DNA of 8,256 bases from QGNO01 sp964493125. GTDB taxonomy: Bacteria > Chloroflexota > Dehalococcoidia > Lucifugimonadales > QGNO01. Where the stretch lies: NCBI GenBank assembly GCA_964493125.1, contig CAZBMS010000061.1:1-8256 (forward strand), written 5' to 3'. A program made the position numbers and the translations under genes. This document shows, one piece after another, positions 1 through 6,756 of the stretch. The notes under the pieces are model-generated. The model was not told the DNA's origin. It worked only from the letters and a program-made list of their open reading frames with translations, and did not search any database. The stretch's first letter is position 1, and the number at the start of each line of letters is the position of its first letter.

Positions 1-1
1 C

Positions 2-160
2 GGATCCTATGGCCCAGTTCGTGAAATACAGGCCGGCTCAGGTTACTGGAGCCAGGGAGGAAACGCGATAATAAGCTTCCGAAAAAAAGCAGAGGCTATC
101 AAGTTAAAACATATGAATGGGCTTATCAAAGAATGGCCAATTAACAGCGATAGTAAGTAG
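2..160 (+). CDS. C-terminal fragment of an ASPIC/UnbV-domain (CRTAC1-like, FG-GAP) protein, cut by the left window edge
   Basis: Reading codons from base 2 gives 52 residues ending at the TAG at 158-160. Seen directly: the peptide contains GPVREIQAGSGYWSQ, followed about 25 residues later by EWPI near the end. The ASPIC/UnbV domain (named after acidic cartilage protein CRTAC1 and bacterial UnbV) is known for the pattern Q-V-R-E-I-x-A-G-S-G-Y-x-S-Q followed by a closing V-x-W-P motif, and it normally sits at the C-terminus after a set of FG-GAP/VCBS propeller repeats. The match is good in order and spacing. Inference: the missing upstream part encodes FG-GAP blades and an export signal, making this an exported, surface or periplasmic protein of unknown ligand. 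The stop lies 7 bp before pdxH, so the two may be co-transcribed. The other two forward frames are not supported here (frame 1 stops at 22-24). Confidence 0.8.
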   Translation, partial: GSYGPVREIQAGSGYWSQGGNAIISFRKKAEAIKLKHMNGLIKEWPINSDSK

Positions 161-167
161 CATCTAA

Positions 168-758
168 TTGTCCAATAATTTTCATACCAACCCTTTCTCT
201 CAGTTTGGTCTTTGGTTCAGCGAAGCAGCGAAGAAAGGGCTGAAGTTTCCTGAAGCGTGTTTTCTCGCAACCATCGGGCAAGAAAACTTTCCGGAGGGGA
301 GAATGGTGCTGATGAAAAGCTTTGATGAAAAGGGATTTGTTTTCTACACAAATTTGAATTCCACGAAAGGGAGAGCTCTCAGAGCAACTTCCCGCGCCGC
401 TCTCACCTTTTATTGGGAAGCACTATCACGGCAGGTTCGGATTCAGGGTAATGTTATGCCTGTATCTAATGAGGCGGCCGATGACTATTTCGCCACCCGT
501 CCGCGTGGTAGTCAGTTGGGAGCATGGGCTTCTGAACAGAGCGAATTGCTAGAATCGAGGGCGAAGTTGGAGGAAAAATTCCAGCAGTATGATGAGAAGT
601 TTACCGGATGTGAAATCCCTCGGCCTCCACACTGGGGTGGGTATCGTGTCTCGCCTCACCGTATTGAGTTTTGGATCGGCCGCAACGACCGCCTGCACGA
701 CAGGTTGCTTTATGAGCGAAATGGTGAGACTTGGGTTATGCAACGGCTTTATCCATAA
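168..758 (+). CDS. pdxH: Pyridoxine/pyridoxamine 5'-phosphate oxidase (PNPOx), N-terminally short
   Basis: FMN-dependent cytoplasmic enzyme that oxidises pyridoxamine- or pyridoxine-5'-phosphate to pyridoxal 5'-phosphate in vitamin B6 synthesis and salvage. The 196-residue product keeps the family signature throughout: FMN-site R45-MVLM-K50, YTN at 60-62 with S65/K67, RQVRIQG at 88-94, YFATRPRGSQLGAW at 107-120, RPPHWGGYR at 152-160 with IEFW ending at W169, RLHDR at 175-179 and the terminal RLYP. By comparison with E. coli PdxH, the PLP-contacting residues K72, Y129, R133, S137, R197 and H199 correspond to K50, Y107, R111, S115, R175 and H177, all present. The start is TTG: the codon just before it is TAA (165-167), and the next in-frame ATG (303) would remove the fold's first strands. 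There is no clear Shine-Dalgarno; the upstream gene ends 7 bp earlier, suggesting translational coupling. The protein is about 20 residues shorter at the N-terminus than E. coli PdxH and lacks its RREY segment. Confidence 0.93.
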   Translation: MSNNFHTNPFSQFGLWFSEAAKKGLKFPEACFLATIGQENFPEGRMVLMKSFDEKGFVFYTNLNSTKGRALRATSRAALTFYWEALSRQVRIQGNVMPVSNEAADDYFATRPRGSQLGAWASEQSELLESRAKLEEKFQQYDEKFTGCEIPRPPHWGGYRVSPHRIEFWIGRNDRLHDRLLYERNGETWVMQRLYP

Positions 759-932
759 TGGAGGTTGCCTATATTGGCTTCAGAAAAGATGCGGTTAGGT
801 TAAATATAATGTCAGGTAAATAGTGTAAAATCGTAAGGTTTTAAGTAATTAAAAAAAAGCTTGCTCTGGATACAAAGTAGATATTAAAGTTGTACTGTGT
901 GGGGAAAATACATACGCTTCTATTGCAGATAT

Positions 933-964
933 ATTACCAGCACTTGTCGTGCTTGTAATTTTTT
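933..964 (+). terminator. Intrinsic-terminator-like hairpin upstream of susC
   Basis: The left arm ATTACCAGCAC (933-943) pairs with the right arm GTGCTTGTAAT (949-959) with a single C/T mismatch, leaving a 5-nt loop (944-948). A run of six T (959-964) follows. The stem is only moderately GC-rich, so strength is uncertain. It may end transcription from pdxH and the gene before it, 175 bp after the pdxH stop. If the susC promoter lies further upstream, it would be a leader attenuator, since susC starts 46 bp after the T-run. Confidence 0.55.
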
Positions 965-997
965 AGGCATTTAGAACAAACCCTAATTAACTAAACC

Positions 998-1001
998 GAG
1001 G
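998..1001 (+). promoter_or_regulatory. Ribosome-binding site deciding the susC start
   Basis: GAGG is followed after 9 nt by ATG at 1011. A TTG at 1008 is in frame directly before that ATG and would add one residue at 6-nt spacing. The ATG is preferred because it gives a canonical MKK signal-peptide beginning. Confidence 0.6.
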
Positions 1002-1010
1002 ATGTAATTG

Positions 1011-4000
1011 ATGAAAAAACTTATTGCACTAGCCTTTATGTCGGTAGTTCTCTACAGCCAGGAGGCTGTAATCTCCGGCCGTGTCACCAGTAGTGAAACT
1101 GGAGATCCGCTCCCGGGAGCTAACGTAATGGTTGAATTAACTAGTTACGGTTCGGCAACAGATGTGAATGGAGAGTACTCCATAACTGTGCCGGCGAGTT
1201 CAGTTCAGGGACAGCAGGTGAGTCTAATGGCAAGATTTATTGGCTACAGAGATATCTCTTCTGTCGTTACGTTGAGCCCTGGGGCTCTGAGCCAAGATTT
1301 TGCAATGATAGAAGACGTGCTGGAGATGGATGCGGTTATTGTTACTGGTGTAGCAGATGAAACACCCAAAACGAAACTTTCATTTAGCGTAGGGCACGTT
1401 GGTCAAGCGGCATTAGAGAATGTGCCAACCATGTCTGCCGAAAGTGCTCTGCGAGGTAAAGTTGCTGGCGTAAGAATTGTTAGAGGTAGTGGTGAGCCAG
1501 GTCGCGATGCTTCTGTTCTTTTGAGGGCGCCTACAAGCATTAATTCCTCGGGTAGGTCGCAGGATCCTCTCTACATCGTGGATGGTGTGCTGGTAGACCC
1601 GTCGGTATCCGGCAGCCCTCTTTCTGACATCAATGCCGATGACATTGTCAGTATTGATGTAGTGAAAGGTGCAGCTGGTGCTTCGTTGTACGGTTCTCGG
1701 GCGGCGAATGGAGTTGTCAACATAACAACAAATCGTGGTAAAGGCTTGGCACGTGGCCAAACACATGTAAAGTATAGACATGAGACTGGTTATAATGAGT
1801 TAAGGAAAGATTATCCGCTACGTAAATCTCATTACTACAGAGTAGCCGAATCGAGTTACACCGATGCCAATGGTATCAAAGTCGATCCGGGTGATTTCAT
1901 AGATGCGAATGGCAATTTTGTTGACCCTCGAGCTAAAGGTCTCCGGGTTGGGGATAGGTATACTGGGAATTGGGATTCCGATAATCCAGACGAGCAGGAT
2001 AAGGCACAAATTTTCTTTGCCGATAAGCCTTACAAGTATATCTCTACTGGCGATATACTACTTGATGACAATCTGCAACCCATTCTTGAAAACGGTAAAC
2101 CAGCAGGTCTGCGGTCGTTGCCTGGTGGGAAGCTCATAAACCAGATGGATCAATTCTTTGATCCCGGCACCTTTTCTATCAATAGTGCAACTATTTCGAG
2201 GAACTCCGAGACTACAAACTTTAGTCTTAGTTTCAGCAATAGACTGGAAGATGGTGTTATTGCTGGGCTTAACGGATATGACCGGAAAACTTTTCGTTTA
2301 GGCGTAGATCATAAGATTCGTCCGAATCTTACAGCCTCTGTAAGCACCTATTACGGTAACGTGGACCGGGACGATATTTATGATGGTGTCGGTGGATCCT
2401 TTTTCGGTATGGTATTTACCGGCGGAGACGCTGATCTTGAGGCACGACATGCACCTGTTGGTACTATCACATATGATTACAATTCTACAACAGGTTACCC
2501 AGATGGTCTTCCACAGGATGTTGGAGGTGAACTGTTCATTAATGCTGATCCAACATCTGAGCGAGATAACCCAATTTATGAACCCTCGGTAGCTCAGATG
2601 ACAGAGGAGCGAAGCCGTATAATGGGAGGAACAACCCTTACGTATAGGCCTTTTGATTGGTTTAAGTTAGAAGGCAACCTTAGTTATGACCGTTCAAATA
2701 GGGAAACTAACCGGTACTTCAGGGTTGGATATCAAGACATGTTCGATACGGACATTGCAGGAGGTCGTTATATCAAATACCCTCAATATGATGAAGCTTT
2801 GAACGGGCATTTTACTGCAACGCTTCAGAGGGCATTCTTTGGCGATCTTACTGTTACAACTAAAGCAAGGGCCCTTTTTGAAACATTAGATCGTTATGGA
2901 ACTTATGGTCGAGGGACCGGTTTGGCTGTGCGCGGAGTTATTGACCTTGGTGTTGCCAACAGTGACATGTTACAGGTTAACTCCTATACGGAACAAGTTC
3001 GTTCAGAAGGATATTTTGTTATCTCCAGCTTTGATCTTAAGGATAGATATCTTGGTGATGTGATGGTTCGAAGGGATATCAGTTCGCTTTTTGGTCCTGA
3101 CACTCGTGAGCAAGACTACTATCGATTGAGTGGTGCATGGCGTATTTCTGAAGAGCCATTCTGGTTCTTGGATTTTATTCAGGAATTTAAGGTTCGTGGA
3201 TCTCTTGGTACTGCCGGTGGTCGTCCCAACTTCTATGCACGTTACGAAACATGGACAGTGTCATCAGGGAATGTTTCTAAAGGCACACTGGGTAATAGAG
3301 AATTGGTGCCTGAGTATTCTGAAGAAACGGAATTCGGTATCGACATGGCTTTCCTAAATAGGTTTAACCTAGAACTGACGAAAGCCAGTAGCGAAGTTGA
3401 AAACCAGATTCTTAGTGTGCCTCTGGCCTCATACTATGGCTACTCTAACCAGTGGCAGAATGCTGGGACTTTGTCAACTGACACTTGGGAGCTTAGCCTC
3501 CAAGGCAGTTTGATCCGCACTAGAGACCTTTCCCTAACGTTTGGTTTTAATTTGGATAAGACTGACCAGAAAGTAACTAAACTGGGTCGGGCACCGTATA
3601 TCTGGGCGCCTAATGACACACAAGGCCTCTCAATCTTCAGGATTGAAGAAGGCGTTGAGTTTGGTGCACTTTGGGGTTCCGCCAGTGTAACGGATCCGCA
3701 GGAGTTGTTAGATAGGCTCGAGAACTATAGCTCAGGTTCTTTTCCTCTGAGTGAGTTTGATACTAATGACGAAGGTTATGTTGTTTGGGTCGGCGAAGGG
3801 AATAGCTGGCAAGATGGTATAGCTAAAGAGCTTTGGGGAACTTGGAAGGAAATCCAGGTTGGTGTTGATGAAGATGGCGACCCCATCATGGAGAAGTTTG
3901 AATGGGGTATTCCGATTGATTGGGAAGATGCTACTACAGGCCAAACATCTCGGCAGATTGGAAGTACTGTGCCTGATTTCAACTGGAGCGTATTCAGCAA

Positions 4001-4463
4001 CTTTGATTACAAAGGCTTTAGTCTCTACACACTGTTTGATGCACAGGTTGGCGGAGACCTTTACAGTCAGACAATTGCTTGGGGGTACGGCGTTGAACAA
4101 AATCAGGGTAAAGCCGATCAGACTGGAAGGCCGGATCATCTTAAAAAGCCAACTAAGTACTTTCAGAACTCTAATAGAAATCACTTCATATTTGATGCAA
4201 GTTATGTCAAGCTGAGAGAGTTATCTGTTAAGTACACATTCAAGCCTAGCGACCCGAGCCAGCCAATCCTTGGTGTGTTCAGTCACCTCGGCGTAGGTGT
4301 CGTTGGTCGGAACCTCCTTACATGGGATAATTACGATGAAGGCTATGATCCTGAAGTCGGAATTGTTGGTGACCAGGGGGGATCAGCAGTATTAACCAAG
4401 ATCGATGCTTTCCGTTACCCGAACTATAGAACGTTTACTGGGTTCCTGGAAGTGAGGTTCTAA
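1011..4463 (+). CDS. susC: SusC/RagA-family TonB-linked outer-membrane channel
   Basis: A 1150-residue TonB-dependent transporter of the SusC/RagA family, expected to form a 22-strand outer-membrane barrel that imports a ligand captured with its SusD partner, powered by TonB-ExbBD. Domains seen in order: a short signal peptide (MKK, hydrophobic core, end near residue 17); a carboxypeptidase-regulatory-like Ig domain at about 20-100, starting ISGRVTSSETGDPLPGANV; a TonB-box-like MDAVIVTG at 106-113; a plug domain at about 120-240, with ALRGKVAGVRI (146-156), DPLYIVDGVLV (185-195) and VVKGAAGASLYGSRAANGVV (217-236); then the barrel. Near the end are the SusC-typical NLLTWDNYDEGYDPEV (1101-1116) and a last strand finishing in aromatic RF, the BAM recognition pattern. 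There is no STN domain before the Ig domain, so signalling to an anti-sigma factor is not expected. Length is at the upper end for the family and the reading frame is intact. The susC symbol denotes family only; starch is not implied. Substrate is unknown. Confidence 0.95.
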   Translation: MKKLIALAFMSVVLYSQEAVISGRVTSSETGDPLPGANVMVELTSYGSATDVNGEYSITVPASSVQGQQVSLMARFIGYRDISSVVTLSPGALSQDFAMIEDVLEMDAVIVTGVADETPKTKLSFSVGHVGQAALENVPTMSAESALRGKVAGVRIVRGSGEPGRDASVLLRAPTSINSSGRSQDPLYIVDGVLVDPSVSGSPLSDINADDIVSIDVVKGAAGASLYGSRAANGVVNITTNRGKGLARGQTHVKYRHETGYNELRKDYPLRKSHYYRVAESSYTDANGIKVDPGDFIDANGNFVDPRAKGLRVGDRYTGNWDSDNPDEQDKAQIFFADKPYKYISTGDILLDDNLQPILENGKPAGLRSLPGGKLINQMDQFFDPGTFSINSATISRNSETTNFSLSFSNRLEDGVIAGLNGYDRKTFRLGVDHKIRPNLTASVSTYYGNVDRDDIYDGVGGSFFGMVFTGGDADLEARHAPVGTITYDYNSTTGYPDGLPQDVGGELFINADPTSERDNPIYEPSVAQMTEERSRIMGGTTLTYRPFDWFKLEGNLSYDRSNRETNRYFRVGYQDMFDTDIAGGRYIKYPQYDEALNGHFTATLQRAFFGDLTVTTKARALFETLDRYGTYGRGTGLAVRGVIDLGVANSDMLQVNSYTEQVRSEGYFVISSFDLKDRYLGDVMVRRDISSLFGPDTREQDYYRLSGAWRISEEPFWFLDFIQEFKVRGSLGTAGGRPNFYARYETWTVSSGNVSKGTLGNRELVPEYSEETEFGIDMAFLNRFNLELTKASSEVENQILSVPLASYYGYSNQWQNAGTLSTDTWELSLQGSLIRTRDLSLTFGFNLDKTDQKVTKLGRAPYIWAPNDTQGLSIFRIEEGVEFGALWGSASVTDPQELLDRLENYSSGSFPLSEFDTNDEGYVVWVGEGNSWQDGIAKELWGTWKEIQVGVDEDGDPIMEKFEWGIPIDWEDATTGQTSRQIGSTVPDFNWSVFSNFDYKGFSLYTLFDAQVGGDLYSQTIAWGYGVEQNQGKADQTGRPDHLKKPTKYFQNSNRNHFIFDASYVKLRELSVKYTFKPSDPSQPILGVFSHLGVGVVGRNLLTWDNYDEGYDPEVGIVGDQGGSAVLTKIDAFRYPNYRTFTGFLEVRF

Positions 4464-4478
4464 TCATGATATTTACCA

Positions 4479-4515
4479 ATGATAAAGTAGAGACGGAGGA
4501 AAACATGATAAAGTA
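4479..4515 (+). repeat. 11-bp direct repeat ATGATAAAGTA around the susD start
   Basis: ATGATAAAGTA occurs at 4479-4489 and again at 4505-4515, an offset of 26 bp. The second copy is the susD start codon and its next codons. The first copy is in another frame and reads ATG-ATA-AAG-TAG, a three-codon open frame that stops just before the susD ribosome-binding site. A third ATGATA lies at 4466-4471. The identity is exact; any function is inference. Confidence 0.5.
4495..4499 (+). promoter_or_regulatory. Ribosome-binding site deciding the susD start
   Basis: GGAGG lies 5 nt before ATG 4505. The earlier in-frame ATG at 4466 has no such site upstream and would add 13 charged, non-signal residues in front of the lipoprotein signal peptide. 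The site therefore argues for initiation at 4505. Confidence 0.8.
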
Positions 4516-6115
4516 CATGTCTCGTATCCTTAAAAGGTCCACTTTGATGTTTATGATATTAACTATGAGTGGCTGTTTGGATTTTGATGTAGAGAACTTA
4601 AATGCACCTGATGAAGCGAGAGCATTGGCCACGCCTAGTGATGTGGAATCACTTATTAAAGGGTCGTTCTTGCAATACTACGAAGCTATTGAGAATGGAA
4701 CGCCCAACATGACGATGGCGACAATGTCCGATGCATTTACATGTTCTTGGGGCAACTATGGAATGGGTTTGTTGTCCTCCGAGCCAAGAGTAGAATATGT
4801 AAACAATACTTCGCAAGGATACGCTGGTGCATCTCAATATCCCTGGTTTGGTCTCTACGGTGCAATCTCATCAGCTGCTGATGGAGTGCGTAACGTGGAA
4901 TCCGGCGCAGTTAATCTTGGTCCTAATTCAAAGCGGGCACTTGCTTTTGGCAAGTTTGTCCAGGGTGTTGCTCTAGGTTGGCAAGCACTTTATTTCGATC
5001 AAGGGTTTCCTCTTGATGAAGATGTCGATCTTGCCACTGATGTTTTGGAGCTTGCTCCCTACACTGAAGTCATGGATTTTGCTATAGCCAACCTTGCAGA
5101 AGCAGCAAGCATTGCTGACGCAAATTCCTTTACTATTCCTGCGGATTGGATGAATGGTAAAACGTATTCTAATGCGGAATTGTCTCAGGTAGCTCATTCT
5201 CACATTGCTCGCTTCATGGCAGCCGTGTCGCGGACAATAGCTGAGAGAAAAGCCGTCGATTGGAATGCTGTCCTCACACATTTGAGCAAAGGCATTACGG
5301 AAGATTTTTCCATCACTGGGAATGGTGGTGGACGAAGTGATCCGTGGTGGAATTCAGCACAGTGGTATTCCGCAGAAAACAATACTTGGCAGAGAGCTGA
5401 TTATATGCTTCTTGGTCCATCAGATGAATCAACTGGTTTCAGCGATTGGTTGGCAAAGAACGTTAATGATAGAACTGAATTCCTCATGCAGAGTGGTGAT
5501 AAGAGGATTTGGTCTGGTGAATACTCTGATGATGGAGATGAAATTCCAGGGCTACTTTATGAGCAGCTTGGACCTTCGGTCTTCCCGTTATCAAGGGGAA
5601 CATATCATGCTTCTCGCTACGGCCTCTATAGATGGGATGAGTATCGCTATGTCACATCAACAGGAAGTCCGGCGCCGATGCTTATGTTGGCCGAGCATGA
5701 TTATTTGACGATGGAAGCTTATCTGCATCTCGGTCGCGAATCGGAAGTTCCGGCTATTCTTGACAAATATCGTACGGATCGTGGTGGGTATCCTACTTCG
5801 GAAGGTGAGGCGGTTGGTGACATTGATGATGATCCAAGCCCGAAACCTGGATCAGGACTGTGGGCAATGGTTAAGTATGATAAAATGCTCGAACTTGCTT
5901 CCAGTTATCCTGGATTGGAGTATTTTGAAAAACGCGGTTGGCATGACCTTGCCGGCTTGACGTTGCTTCATTTTCCAGTTCCGGCACTGGATCTGGAAAC
6001 GCTTCAGCTACCCCTCTATTCACACGGTGGAGGTGTAGGTGATTCAGCTCCTCCAAGAGCAACAGCCGGGTACAATAGAGCTTTTGAGCCTGATGATCTA
6101 AAGCTGAGAAGATAA
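4505..6115 (+). CDS. susD: SusD/RagB-family surface substrate-binding lipoprotein
   Basis: A 536-residue outer-membrane lipoprotein that acts as the hinged lid and ligand-binding partner of the SusC channel encoded 41 bp upstream. Seen directly: N-terminal basic residues and a hydrophobic stretch ending in the lipobox-like MSGC with C24, then LDFDVENLNAPDEARALATP, the usual start of this SusD branch. The protein is largely helical, as expected for tetratricopeptide-like SusD folds. The C-terminal part carries the family ending RGW (477-479), HFPVP (489-493) and E-x-L (497-499). The start at 4505 is chosen because of the GGAGG site and because it places the lipobox at a normal distance. Length is typical (about 480-600). 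The nearly continuous susC-susD arrangement supports a single transcript that ends at the terminator beginning 24 bp downstream. Ligand specificity cannot be read from the sequence; no carbohydrate-active enzyme is encoded in the window. Confidence 0.93.
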   Translation: MIKYMSRILKRSTLMFMILTMSGCLDFDVENLNAPDEARALATPSDVESLIKGSFLQYYEAIENGTPNMTMATMSDAFTCSWGNYGMGLLSSEPRVEYVNNTSQGYAGASQYPWFGLYGAISSAADGVRNVESGAVNLGPNSKRALAFGKFVQGVALGWQALYFDQGFPLDEDVDLATDVLELAPYTEVMDFAIANLAEAASIADANSFTIPADWMNGKTYSNAELSQVAHSHIARFMAAVSRTIAERKAVDWNAVLTHLSKGITEDFSITGNGGGRSDPWWNSAQWYSAENNTWQRADYMLLGPSDESTGFSDWLAKNVNDRTEFLMQSGDKRIWSGEYSDDGDEIPGLLYEQLGPSVFPLSRGTYHASRYGLYRWDEYRYVTSTGSPAPMLMLAEHDYLTMEAYLHLGRESEVPAILDKYRTDRGGYPTSEGEAVGDIDDDPSPKPGSGLWAMVKYDKMLELASSYPGLEYFEKRGWHDLAGLTLLHFPVPALDLETLQLPLYSHGGGVGDSAPPRATAGYNRAFEPDDLKLRR

Positions 6116-6138
6116 GTCAACACACTTAATTCTTATCT

Positions 6139-6179
6139 AGAGGCCAGCAGAGTAATTTTCTGCTGGCCTCTTTCTTTCT
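6139..6179 (+). terminator. Strong intrinsic terminator after susD
   Basis: A perfect 13-bp stem is formed by AGAGGCCAGCAGA (6139-6151) and TCTGCTGGCCTCT (6159-6171) with a 7-nt loop (6152-6158). It is followed by TTTCTTTCT. The long GC-rich stem and pyrimidine tail fit a Rho-independent terminator for the susCD transcript. The perfect stem would form on either strand, but the tail favours the + direction. Confidence 0.88.
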
Positions 6180-6188
6180 AAGCGAACT

Positions 6189-6683
6189 ATGGTACGTTTT
6201 TCCCATTTAAAGCTACTAGGAATGGCAGTTATCAGCAGTGCTGTTTTGTTTTGTATTGGTTGTGCACCACAAAGCTCTGGAGGTACATCAGCTCTTGAAC
6301 AAGAGCAGTTCTCTTCATCCTTAGGGGTATCCTACGGGGCCGAATTTGCAGGCGTCATCAGAGTGATAATTGAGGGCAAACATCAGTATGTAATTATTCG
6401 GGAAGAAGCGACTAGTCGCGAGATATATATGGAAACTGACTGGAAAGACAGAACGCTTTTTCAGGATGAGATTGATCGAAATATCCTTAGCGCAAGAACA
6501 CGTTTGATTTTCCGTGCAAGGGCACGTCACGCTGGACAATACACTATCCATATGTATGCTAATAATGAAGTGATTCTAAGTGGAACTGATGTTTGGCAAA
6601 CTGGTTCTTTTTCACCAATGCTCAAAGAAATGTTAAATGATATTGCCAGAGAACTTCGAATAGAATATAAAATCCTGTTTTAA
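6189..6683 (+). CDS. Small lipoprotein of unknown function
   Basis: A 164-residue product I do not recognise. Residues 1-25 form a type II signal peptide: basic residues R3 and K8, a hydrophobic run, then FCIGC with lipidation at C25. The next residues are polar and low in complexity (APQSSGGTS), a linker. The mature domain of about 130 residues alternates predicted strands (around YVIIREEATSREIYMETDW and ARTRLIFRARAR) and ends in an amphipathic helix (SPMLKEMLNDIARELRIEY). This composition resembles small envelope lipoproteins of the BamC/LptE sort only in a general way, and I do not claim homology. There is no aspartate at +2 after the cysteine (A26). ATG 6189 is only 9 bp after the susD terminator tail and has no recognisable Shine-Dalgarno. 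ATG 6222 (residue 12) is an alternative but would delete the basic N-region. The following FG-GAP gene starts 73 bp after the stop, so co-transcription with it is likely. Confidence 0.75.
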   Translation: MVRFSHLKLLGMAVISSAVLFCIGCAPQSSGGTSALEQEQFSSSLGVSYGAEFAGVIRVIIEGKHQYVIIREEATSREIYMETDWKDRTLFQDEIDRNILSARTRLIFRARARHAGQYTIHMYANNEVILSGTDVWQTGSFSPMLKEMLNDIARELRIEYKILF

Positions 6684-6756
6684 CGAACTTTTTTTATTAC
6701 CTGTAGATAGCCAGATTCAACAAATGAAGTCAGTCCATAATGGATGGTCTGTGTCC

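Larger units (their letters stand above)
759..1010 (+). other. AT-rich intergenic spacer between pdxH and susC
   Basis: No coding frame of interest is seen in these 252 bp. The content is AT-rich, with an A-run at 851-858. A TATAAT hexamer occurs at 805-810, but no convincing -35 element lies 16-18 bp upstream. A terminator-like hairpin fills 933-964 and the susC ribosome-binding site is at 998-1001. The susC promoter must lie in this spacer if the operon is transcribed on its own. Its position relative to the hairpin decides whether the hairpin ends the pdxH transcript or sits in the susC leader, and I cannot place it from sequence alone. Confidence 0.6.

Noticed and set aside
805..810. TATAAT hexamer as a sigma-70 -10 promoter element for susC
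   Set aside because: No credible -35 box lies 16-18 bp upstream, FCB-group promoters often differ from this consensus, and AT-rich spacers produce such hexamers by chance.
1008..1010. TTG as the susC start codon
   Set aside because: It is directly before ATG 1011, which has better spacing from GAGG and gives a standard MKK signal peptide.
1413..1781. Open frame of 122 codons on the - strand over the SusC plug domain
   Set aside because: The + strand here encodes clearly conserved plug motifs; the antisense product has an irregular, cysteine-scattered composition with no recognisable domain.
3732..4184. Open frame of 150 codons on the - strand inside susC
   Set aside because: It lies wholly within the strongly supported SusC coding region, has no family resemblance, signal or ribosome site, and is explained as a shadow of the + strand gene.
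3859..4215. Open frame of 118 codons on the + strand in another frame of susC
   Set aside because: The in-frame SusC sequence continues uninterrupted through it, so it is neither a frameshift product nor a separate gene.
4466..4504. Upstream ATG giving a 549-residue SusD
   Set aside because: No Shine-Dalgarno precedes it, and the extra 13 charged residues would sit before the lipoprotein signal peptide; ATG 4505 has GGAGG at proper distance.
5322..5708. Open frame of 128 codons on the + strand in another frame of susD
   Set aside because: SusD is intact across this stretch and the alternative product shows no domain or start signal.
6684..6700. T-run after the small lipoprotein gene as a terminator
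   Set aside because: Seven T occur after the stop, but no stable stem precedes them, so continued transcription into the FG-GAP gene is more likely.
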